A DNA stretch of 64,000 nt, taken from assembly GCF_040024445.1 (NCBI RefSeq), contig NZ_CP157276.1, positions 124,001-188,000 on the forward strand, read 5' to 3'. Origin of the DNA: Prescottella soli (GTDB lineage Bacteria; Actinomycetota; Actinomycetes; Mycobacteriales; Mycobacteriaceae). This document shows, one piece after another, positions 57,562-64,000 of the stretch. A model generated the notes under the pieces. That model was not told where the DNA came from and did no database searches. It saw only the letters and a program-made list of their open reading frames with translations. Numbering within the stretch: position 1 is the first letter of the stretch; every line of letters starts with the position of its first letter. A program made the translations under genes and the position numbers.

Positions 57562-59262
57562 TCATTCGTCGGCGCGCAACATGGGCCGCAGCCGTTCGGT
57601 CTGCTCCGGTGTCCACCCGGGTGGTTGGAGGACAGCGGCCCAGGCGTTGGCGATGTCTTTTACGTAGCGGTGGCCGTGCCCGTCGGGGACGTCGATCGCC
57701 ACGGCCATGTCGGCCGAGACCTGCAGGAATGTGACGACGGGAATCCATTCCATGTCGTCGGGGACGTCGTAGCCGCGGCGTTCGCGTAGCCAATCCGGCT
57801 TGGTGAAGAGCAGGTCGGGGTTCCACCAGGCGATCGGGTCGGAGGCGTGCTGTAGGTACACCACACGCGGATCCGCCCACGGGTCGGCGGGCTGTCCCAG
57901 GTCGTTTGGACGCGCGACGAACCGGATGTTGTCGCCCTGCTGATAGATCGGCAGCCATTGCGGTGAGCCGTCGTCGCGGTTGGCGGTGATGTCCGCCCAC
58001 ATGGCGTTGTTGAACGTCGGGCCACTGAACAGGGCGCCGTCGGTGCGGGCTTCGATGTTGTTCGGCGACAGGAACGGCGCCTCGCCGCCGAACGATCCGA
58101 GGCTTTCGCCGAATGCGACGAGCTTGGGGCGCTGGCCCTCCGGCAGCGCCCGCACCCGGCGGTCGACCGCCTCGAACAGCGCCTGCCCGGCCTGACGCGC
58201 GTTTTGCTTGTCCACCAAGAACGACAGCCAGCTGGGCAGGAACGAGTACTGCATGCTGACGATCGCGGTGTCACCGTTGAACATGTATTCGACCGTGTCG
58301 GCCTCTGCCTCGTTGATCCAGCCCGTGCCGGTCGTGGTGGCGACCGCGACCACTTTGCGCTGCAGCCCTCCGGTGCGCTCGAGTTCGCGCGCGGCCAGCT
58401 CGGCGGTGGCCCCGATCCCGTCGGCCGAGTTCATGCCGGCGTAGGCCCGGATCGGCTCGACCGCGGGCGCGCCGTTGAAATCCGACAGTTGCGCTGTGGT
58501 CGGCCCGCCGTCGACGAAGATGCGGCCCTGATGCCCCAGCGAAGCCCACGACACCAACGAGCCGGGGCCGCCCGAGCGCAGTGGTGATGCCGGCGCCGGG
58601 TTGTTCGGGCTCTGTTCGTTGTTGACCGTCTCGAAGGTGTTGTTGAGCGTGTGCATCGCGAACCGCACCACCACGCCGTTGAGTATCGCGATACCCAGCC
58701 CCACCACGAGCAGCACCGCCACGACTGCCGAAACCCGCGGCGGGGCAACGCGGTCGAGTTGCCGGATCAGGTGCCGGATCAGTCTGCCGATGAGCTGGCC
58801 CATCTCGACCAGAACGAACAACACCACAATGGCCAGCGCCGCGGTCAGCGGGTAGTCGTACCACTTGAGCCGCGGCACACCCATCAGGTCGCGTACGTGG
58901 TCCTGCCACACGTGGAACCAGACGATCATCGTGATCGTGCCCAACACACCCGCCACGATCAGCACGAGCCACGCCATCCGCGGAGCGGGCGGGCCGGCAT
59001 CCTTCGAGGCCATGAAGCGCACCAGCCACACCGCGAACACCCCGATCGCGTAGCCGATGGCGCCCGCGGACCCACTGACCAATCCTTGGAACAGCGGCCC
59101 ACGCGGAAGGAGCGACGGGGTCATCGACAACCACAAGAACACCAGTCCGACAGCCGTTCCGGTGAACGTGTAATGGCGCTTCCACCAGTCCAGCCGCGCC
59201 CCCGGCGTCACGGCCTCGTCCAGCTCGGGAGCCGACGACGGGGTCGTGTCCGATTCGCTCAT
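57562..59262 (-). CDS. Membrane-anchored alpha/beta hydrolase (PF15420/PF10081 type)
   Basis: A 566-aa protein. An N-terminal membrane part with about five helices (residues 35-215) begins TGTAVGLVFLWLSMTPSLLPRGP. The C-terminal hydrolase domain faces outward (about 245-560): GRIFVDGGPTTAQL, then the nucleophile Ser in LVAFGESLGSFGGEA and the end segment WIPVVTFLQVSADMAVA. The substrate is not known; related actinobacterial proteins are linked to lipids. It is followed by DUF2252 upstream on the same strand (123 nt gap). Confidence 0.87.
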   Translation of the reverse strand: MSESDTTPSSAPELDEAVTPGARLDWWKRHYTFTGTAVGLVFLWLSMTPSLLPRGPLFQGLVSGSAGAIGYAIGVFAVWLVRFMASKDAGPPAPRMAWLVLIVAGVLGTITMIVWFHVWQDHVRDLMGVPRLKWYDYPLTAALAIVVLFVLVEMGQLIGRLIRHLIRQLDRVAPPRVSAVVAVLLVVGLGIAILNGVVVRFAMHTLNNTFETVNNEQSPNNPAPASPLRSGGPGSLVSWASLGHQGRIFVDGGPTTAQLSDFNGAPAVEPIRAYAGMNSADGIGATAELAARELERTGGLQRKVVAVATTTGTGWINEAEADTVEYMFNGDTAIVSMQYSFLPSWLSFLVDKQNARQAGQALFEAVDRRVRALPEGQRPKLVAFGESLGSFGGEAPFLSPNNIEARTDGALFSGPTFNNAMWADITANRDDGSPQWLPIYQQGDNIRFVARPNDLGQPADPWADPRVVYLQHASDPIAWWNPDLLFTKPDWLRERRGYDVPDDMEWIPVVTFLQVSADMAVAIDVPDGHGHRYVKDIANAWAAVLQPPGWTPEQTERLRPMLRADE

Positions 59263-59385
59263 CTCGTGTACGTCTTTCGCTCACGTCTGCGGCCCGAGGT
59301 GGGCCGCGACCGTGACAGGCACCCCGGCAGGAGTCGCCGTTGCCCGGCATCAGCCGCTGCCCGACTCGGCGCGGCGCGCGGGTGG

Positions 59386-60741
59386 TTACCAGCCTGGGGC
59401 GGTGTCGACCTCGCCACGGTTGATGGCGGCGACGAGGTCGGCGTGGTCGTGACGGGTTTGGTCGGCGTAGGCACGGGCGAACTTGTTGACAGCGGCGCCG
59501 AAGGCCGTGCCCTTGCCTATGTAGGCCGCGATCGCGACGGGGTCGCCGCTGCGGGCGTGGGCCTTGGCGAGGGCATGGCCGCAAGAGTCGGCGAATTGGG
59601 ACAGGTAGGGCGCGATCTGCTTGCCGTCCGGGATGATCTTCATGTCGCGGAACTGGCGCACGTAGAAGTCGACTCCCTCGAGGCGAGTCCATCCGGCGAA
59701 GAGGTCGGGGGCCGACTGCATCAGATGCTGGCCGACGACGACGCGCTGGCCGTGATTGGGGTGTGTGCTCGGCGCGAGGTGCGGTTCGTAGACTGAGGCG
59801 CCGGCCTGTTTGATCTGCAGGAACAGCGGGGCCTCCCCGCTGCGTCCTTCGCACAGCACCAGGAACACGCGCATTCCGACGCTGCCGACGCCGACTACCT
59901 GGCGGACCACGTCTGTGAGTGTGAACCGCCCGAGCAGCCGATTGAGCTGTTCGGGCACCGTGGCGGAATAGGCGTCGATGACCTGCCGGGCGATCTCGGC
60001 CTCGTGCGCGTCTTCCGGGCGGTCCAGGTGCACGCGAAACGGCGGGTTCTCGGTGATGCGGCGGCGACCGTCGCGTACGTCGGTCATCTTCCGGAAGGCC
60101 CCCGCGCTGGTGCGCCGGGTGGCCTGCTTCTCGATATCGGCGGTCACCTCTCGCCGCGCGCGGGGGTCCAGGGACGCTAGGGGCACGGCGGCATCGATAC
60201 GGTCGTACCAGACATCGAGTTCGGACATCGCGGCGTAGGCGCGCATGTGGGCCTGGTAGGCGTCGACAGCGGCGCCAACGGCCGCGTCCCCGACGTGGGC
60301 GGGCAACCCGTTCTCATCGGCGCAGACCGCCAGGCTCGTCGCCAGCCGCTTGACGTCCCACTCGAATGGGCCGGGCAGCGTCTCGTCGAAGTCGCGCAGG
60401 TCGAAGGTCAGGTTGCGCTCAGGTGAGGCCCACAGCCCGTAGTTCAGCACGTGCGCGTCCCCGCACAGCTGCACGTTCAGACCGGTGTTGGGGTACAGGG
60501 CGAGATCGTCAGCCATCACCGCAGCCGCACCCCGCAAGTAGGTCCACGGTGAGCTGCTCATCCGGCCGTAGCGGATCGGCAGCAGGCTCGCGTCGCGTTC
60601 GGCGTGCTGGGAGAAGAGCACCTCGAGCGCCGAGCGAGTCCGGCCGGCGGGATCCCAGTCCGCGAGCCGGGCGCGAGCCACCACCTTGCGGGCGCCTCGG
60701 CCGCCCGCAATGGCTGCGTCGTTCCCCGGATTGCGTTGCAT
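59386..60741 (-). CDS. DUF2252 protein (kinase-like fold)
   Basis: A 451-aa DUF2252 protein: LLPIRYGRMSSSPWTYLRGAAAVMADDL, VQLCGDAHVLNYGLWASPERNLTFDLRDFDETLPGPFEWDVKRLATSL, and QIKQAGASVYEPHLAPSTHPNHGQRVVVGQHLMQSAPD. The HxxN and DFD-like motifs suggest a phosphotransferase-type fold; the function is unknown. The ATG at 60741 follows GGGGGGATC; an upstream in-frame ATG 21 codons away has no such site. It probably shares a transcript with the membrane hydrolase. Confidence 0.85.
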   Translation of the reverse strand: MQRNPGNDAAIAGGRGARKVVARARLADWDPAGRTRSALEVLFSQHAERDASLLPIRYGRMSSSPWTYLRGAAAVMADDLALYPNTGLNVQLCGDAHVLNYGLWASPERNLTFDLRDFDETLPGPFEWDVKRLATSLAVCADENGLPAHVGDAAVGAAVDAYQAHMRAYAAMSELDVWYDRIDAAVPLASLDPRARREVTADIEKQATRRTSAGAFRKMTDVRDGRRRITENPPFRVHLDRPEDAHEAEIARQVIDAYSATVPEQLNRLLGRFTLTDVVRQVVGVGSVGMRVFLVLCEGRSGEAPLFLQIKQAGASVYEPHLAPSTHPNHGQRVVVGQHLMQSAPDLFAGWTRLEGVDFYVRQFRDMKIIPDGKQIAPYLSQFADSCGHALAKAHARSGDPVAIAAYIGKGTAFGAAVNKFARAYADQTRHDHADLVAAINRGEVDTAPGW

Positions 60742-61216
60742 GCTCGATCCCCCCGTTCCGCTCGTCGTGCGGTAGGCATCGGCCGTGATGAGGCGTGTCG
60801 ACATTCTAACGGCCGGGGGAGCTGGTGAGAGAGCCTCTCAGAGGCAGCGGATTTGGGGGGCGGTGGACCGGCAACGTCCGATGCCGGGTGGTGGACGAGA
60901 AATGGTCTTCTTGGAACCTTCACCACCACATCATTTTTCGAACTCCTTGGTGCCACGAAGTCCGTCCAAGAGTTGCGGGGGTGAACTGCGGTCTACATTC
61001 GTCGAGGCCACGACCGATCGAATGGCGCCTGATCGACTACCGATCGGTCAACCCACCCAATCCGGCGGACGGACCGGACAACCCGCCATTGGTGAAACAC
61101 CTCATGAGGCGCGCTCGGCCCCAGGACCGTTCGATCTCCTGATCGACATGAGAGTCGGGGATCCGGGCCGGCGGCGCGGTGGTGACGTATCGACCAGCTC
61201 GCGGCCGGTCCGATCA
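60742..61216. other. Intergenic region between DUF2252 and the Leu tRNA
   Basis: 475 bases; open frames on both strands overlap and lack signals. No gene or clear promoter was identified. Confidence 0.5.
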
Positions 61217-61293
61217 TGGTGCCCTCGGTGAGACTCGAACTCACACTGCACGGGTTTTGAATCCGTTTCCTCTGCCAATTGGGATACGAGGGC
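61217..61293 (-). tRNA. tRNA-Leu (anticodon CAA), CCA encoded
   Basis: The minus strand from 61293 gives a 7-bp acceptor stem (GCCCTCG with CGAGGGC), a short D-arm, an anticodon arm with loop TTCAAAA (anticodon CAA, reads UUG), a variable region of only 5 nt, a T-arm GTGAG-TTCGAGT-CTCAC, then ACCA. The 31/39 pair is A-C. Leucine tRNAs normally have a long variable arm, so the short one is unusual. M. tuberculosis has a 74-nt leuT at the same place beside pdtaR, as I recall. Confidence 0.85.
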
Positions 61294-61397
61294 GTGCGGG
61301 TTCCCACTCTAGAAGATCACGGCCCACAGTCAAACCACCGGTACCCTCGAAACGTTCGCGCCCTGATCGGCGGGCGCCGATCAGAGGAGAATTCACC

Positions 61398-62018
61398 ATG
61401 AACGCTACCGCTCCGCAGGGCACGGAACGACAGTCGCGGCGCGTGGTGGTGGCGGAAGACGAAGCGCTCATCAGGCTCGACCTCGTCGAGATGCTCCGCG
61501 AAGAGGGCTACGACGTCGTCGGTGAGGCCGGGGACGGGCAGCGTGCCGTCGAGTTGGCGGAAGAGCTGCGTCCGGATCTGGTGATCATGGATGTGAAGAT
61601 GCCGCGCCGCGACGGGATCGATGCCGCGTCGGAGATCGCTGCGAAAAGGATTGCGCCCGTGGTGATCCTGACCGCGTTCAGTCAGCGTGAGCTCGTCGAA
61701 CGTGCGCGTGACGCCGGGGCGATGGCCTACCTCGTGAAGCCGTTCTCCAAGGCCGACCTGGTCCCGGCGGTGGAACTGGCGGCGAGCCGGTTCACCGAGA
61801 TCGCGCTGCTCGAGCGCGAGGTCTCGACGCTGACCGATCGGCTCGAGACCCGCAAGGTCATCGAGCGGGCCAAGGGCATGCTGATGCAGTCGCAGGGGTT
61901 GAGCGAGCCGGAGGCGTTCAAGTGGATCCAGCGCGCTGCGATGGATCGTCGGACGACGATGAAGGCGGTCGCCGAGGTGGTCCTCGACACGCTCGGGGGT
62001 GGCGGCGCGGGCGAGTGA
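61398..62018 (+). CDS. pdtaR: ANTAR response regulator (PdtaR-like)
   Basis: A 206-aa regulator. A receiver domain (about residues 14-130) has VVVAEDEALIRLDL, phospho-acceptor Asp in LVIMDVKMPRRDG, Thr in VILTAFSQ and Lys in YLVKPFSKADL. A C-terminal ANTAR domain follows (about 145-200: LETRKVIERAKGMLMQSQGLSEPEAFKWIQRAAMDRRTTMKAVAEVVL). In M. tuberculosis the homologue Rv1626 pairs with the kinase PdtaS (encoded elsewhere) and acts on RNA. The ATG at 61398 follows GAGGAG. Confidence 0.94.
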   Translation: MNATAPQGTERQSRRVVVAEDEALIRLDLVEMLREEGYDVVGEAGDGQRAVELAEELRPDLVIMDVKMPRRDGIDAASEIAAKRIAPVVILTAFSQRELVERARDAGAMAYLVKPFSKADLVPAVELAASRFTEIALLEREVSTLTDRLETRKVIERAKGMLMQSQGLSEPEAFKWIQRAAMDRRTTMKAVAEVVLDTLGGGGAGE

Positions 62019-62085
62019 GCCCGTACGGCGTGCCCACGACACCCGACGCGCGGGGAGGAAGGACGTGCCTGTCGGCGCGGCTCCC

Positions 62086-62091
62086 TAGACT
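62086..62091 (+). promoter_or_regulatory. -10 box of a probable leaderless promoter for polA
   Basis: TAGACT ends 8 nt before the GTG at 62100, with no ribosome site in between. Confidence 0.5.
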
Positions 62092-62099
62092 GGTCAACC

Positions 62100-64000
62100 G
62101 TGAGCCCCGCAACCACTTCTTCGTCCACCGCCTCCGCGACCGCTGACGCATCCGGCTCCGACCGGCCGACGCTGCTGCTCCTCGACGGGCACTCGCTCGC
62201 CTACCGCGCGTTCTTCGCGCTGCCGGCCGAGAACTTCAAGACGCACAGTGGGCAGTCGACGAACGCGGTGTACGGGTTCACGTCGATGCTGATCAACCTG
62301 CTGCGCGACGAACAGCCGACGCACGTCGCGGCCGCGTTCGACGTCTCACGGCAGACGTTTCGCGCCGAGGCGTTCCCCGAGTACAAGGCGAACCGCAGCA
62401 AGACCCCGGACGAGTTCAAGGGGCAGGTCGAGATCACCAAGGACGTCCTCGGCGCCATGGGCATCCCGGTGATGGCCATCGAGGGGTACGAGGCCGACGA
62501 CATCATCGCCACGCTCACCACGCAGGCCACCGCACTCGGCTACCGCGTGCTCGTCGTGACCGGCGATCGGGACTCGTTGCAGCTGGTGACCGACGACGTC
62601 ACCGTGCTCTACCCGCGCAAGGGCGTCTCCGACCTCACCCGGTTCACGCCCGAGGCGGTCGAGGAGAAGTACGGACTCACACCGCAGCAGTACCCGGACT
62701 ACGCGGCGCTGCGCGGCGACCCGAGCGACAACCTCCCCGGCATCCCCGGTGTCGGCGAGAAGACCGCGGCCAAGTGGATTCGTGAATACGGATCGTTCGA
62801 GAACCTGGTGAACGAGGTCGACAAGGTGAAGGGCAAGGTGGGCGAGTCGCTGCGGGCCAACCTGCCCGCCGTGGTCCTCAACCGTCAGCTCACCGAGATG
62901 GTGCGCGACGTCGCGCTGCCGTACACCGCGGACCAGTTGGCGCTGGCGCCGTGGGACCGCGAACGCATCCACGCGCTGTTCGACGACCTCGAGTTCAAGG
63001 TGCTGCGGGACCGACTGTTCGCGACACTCAGCTCCGCCGAGCCGGAGGCCGAGGAGGGCTTCGAGGTGCGCGGCCGCGCGTTGGCGCCGGGCGAGGTCAC
63101 GGCGTGGGTCGCCGAGCACGCGTCGACGGGGGAGCGGCACGGACTGTCCGTCGTCGGCGCCGGCACGCCGTACGGCGGCGACGTCACGGCTGTCGCGATC
63201 GCCGCCTCCGACGGGGAGGGCGCCTACATCCCGACCACCACGGTGACGCCCGAGGACGAGGCCGCACTGGTGGCCTGGCTCGCCGACGCGGAGCAGCCGA
63301 AGGCGCTCCACGAGGCCAAGCGCGCGATGCATGCGCTGTGGGGGCGCGGCTGGACCCTCGCCGGGTTGACCAGCGACACCGCGCTCGCGGCGTATCTGGT
63401 GCGGCCCGGGCAGCGCAGCTTCAACCTCGACGACCTGTCGCTGCGCTACCTCAAGCGTGAGCTGCGTGTGGAAGAGTCGGGGCAGCAACAGCTTTCGCTG
63501 TTGGACGACGAAGAGGCGGCGGACGCCGAAGTGGCCGAGGGCGAGATCCTGCGCGCACGTGCCGTCGTCGACCTCGCCGCCGCGCTCGACACCGAGCTGG
63601 CCGACATCGAGGCGACCGGGCTGCTGGCCGACATGGAGCTGCCGCTGCTCGAGGTGCTCGCCGAACTGGAGGCGACCGGTATCGCGGTCGACACCGACCA
63701 CCTGAACGATCTGCAGTCGACGTTCGCGGCGCGGGTCGCCGACGCCGCGGAGTCCGCGTACGAGGTGATCGGCAAGCAGATCAACCTCGGTTCGCCGAAG
63801 CAGCTGCAGGTGGTGCTGTTCGACGAGCTCGACATGCCCAAGACCAAGAAGACGAAGACCGGGTACACCACCGACGCCGACGCGCTGCAGTCGCTGTTCG
63901 AGAAGACCCAGCACCCGTTCCTCGAGCACCTGCTGGCGCACCGCGACGCCACGCGATTGAAGGTCACGGTCGACGGGCTGCTCAAGACCGTTGCCGAGGA
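62100..64000 (+). CDS. polA: DNA polymerase I (3' end outside window)
   Basis: About 633 codons of PolA are present. A Ser/Thr-rich lead comes first. The 5'-3' exonuclease domain (about residues 23-310) follows: LLLLDGHSLAYRAFFALPAENF, EADDIIATLTTQA, VTGDRDSLQLV, RGDPSDNLPGIPGVGEKTAAKWI. The inactive 3'-5' exonuclease-like domain and the start of the polymerase domain (LNLGSPKQLQVVLFDEL-like sequence) run to the window edge. It works in repair and Okazaki-fragment processing. The GTG start is leaderless. Confidence 0.96.
   Translation, partial: MSPATTSSSTASATADASGSDRPTLLLLDGHSLAYRAFFALPAENFKTHSGQSTNAVYGFTSMLINLLRDEQPTHVAAAFDVSRQTFRAEAFPEYKANRSKTPDEFKGQVEITKDVLGAMGIPVMAIEGYEADDIIATLTTQATALGYRVLVVTGDRDSLQLVTDDVTVLYPRKGVSDLTRFTPEAVEEKYGLTPQQYPDYAALRGDPSDNLPGIPGVGEKTAAKWIREYGSFENLVNEVDKVKGKVGESLRANLPAVVLNRQLTEMVRDVALPYTADQLALAPWDRERIHALFDDLEFKVLRDRLFATLSSAEPEAEEGFEVRGRALAPGEVTAWVAEHASTGERHGLSVVGAGTPYGGDVTAVAIAASDGEGAYIPTTTVTPEDEAALVAWLADAEQPKALHEAKRAMHALWGRGWTLAGLTSDTALAAYLVRPGQRSFNLDDLSLRYLKRELRVEESGQQQLSLLDDEEAADAEVAEGEILRARAVVDLAAALDTELADIEATGLLADMELPLLEVLAELEATGIAVDTDHLNDLQSTFAARVADAAESAYEVIGKQINLGSPKQLQVVLFDELDMPKTKKTKTGYTTDADALQSLFEKTQHPFLEHLLAHRDATRLKVTVDGLLKTVAE

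Overview
The window is a high-GC actinobacterial chromosome segment. It is most consistent with Rhodococcus or a close relative in the Mycobacteriales. The backbone runs hisD-hisC-hisB, hisH-hisA(priA)-impA-hisF-hisI, trpE-(membrane protein)-trpC-trpB-trpA-lgt, pyk, tesB, then a Leu tRNA, a pdtaR-like ANTAR regulator and polA. This resembles the Mycobacterium tuberculosis Rv1599-Rv1629 order as I remember it. GTG starts, 4-nt ATGA/GTGA overlaps and apparently leaderless genes (TANNNT 6-8 nt before the start codon) are frequent. No insertion sequence, integrase, CRISPR array or rRNA was seen.

Layout. 1-9.4 kb (mostly minus strand): a YhgE/Pip-type membrane protein cut by the window edge, with a degenerate ABC-ATPase-like partner; an amidohydrolase; a six-helix membrane protein; two small soluble proteins; a LysE exporter; and an exported pair, a GH1 glycosidase and a Tat-exported GMC (cholesterol-oxidase-like) oxidoreductase. 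9.5-21.2 kb: histidine biosynthesis, interrupted after the hisB-linked MFS gene by a roughly 3.6-kb accessory block (13.94-17.53 kb) with gene remnants, a frameshifted gene for a disordered protein, two small membrane proteins and a fatty-acid desaturase.

21.2-35.1 kb: a second, larger accessory region between hisI and trpE. It holds a CsbD-like protein, GAF-ANTAR and STAS regulators, an anti-sigma/sigma (RsbW/SigF-type) pair, a GT4 glycosyltransferase and a complete ten-gene gas-vesicle operon. The operon order is Y-like, Z-like SRPBCC, A, F, G, O, J, L, S, K, with almost every junction overlapping. Further genes are a 51-aa hydrophobic protein paralogous to one in the first block, a tautomerase, a divergent MarR regulator/extradiol dioxygenase pair and a PAS-ANTAR protein. 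The PAS-ANTAR gene is flanked by two copies of the dioxygenase gene's 3' end. Five sites close to GTTT-N15/16-GGGWAN precede the rsbW-sigF operon, csbD, the gas-vesicle operon, the second 51-aa gene and the frameshifted gene. This suggests one stress-sigma regulon covering both accessory blocks.

35.1-50.1 kb: the tryptophan genes (no trpF, fitting a bifunctional PriA), lgt, a TM2-domain protein, glutamate synthase gltBD and pyruvate kinase. 50.1-64 kb: TesB thioesterase, an SbmA/YddA-type ABC transporter, a small Rpf-like secreted protein behind a probable c-di-AMP riboswitch, an isochorismatase-type hydrolase, an SCP-x-type thiolase with its DUF35 partner, an alpha/beta hydrolase, a membrane-anchored hydrolase, a DUF2252 protein, tRNA-Leu(CAA), the ANTAR response regulator and the 5' part of polA.
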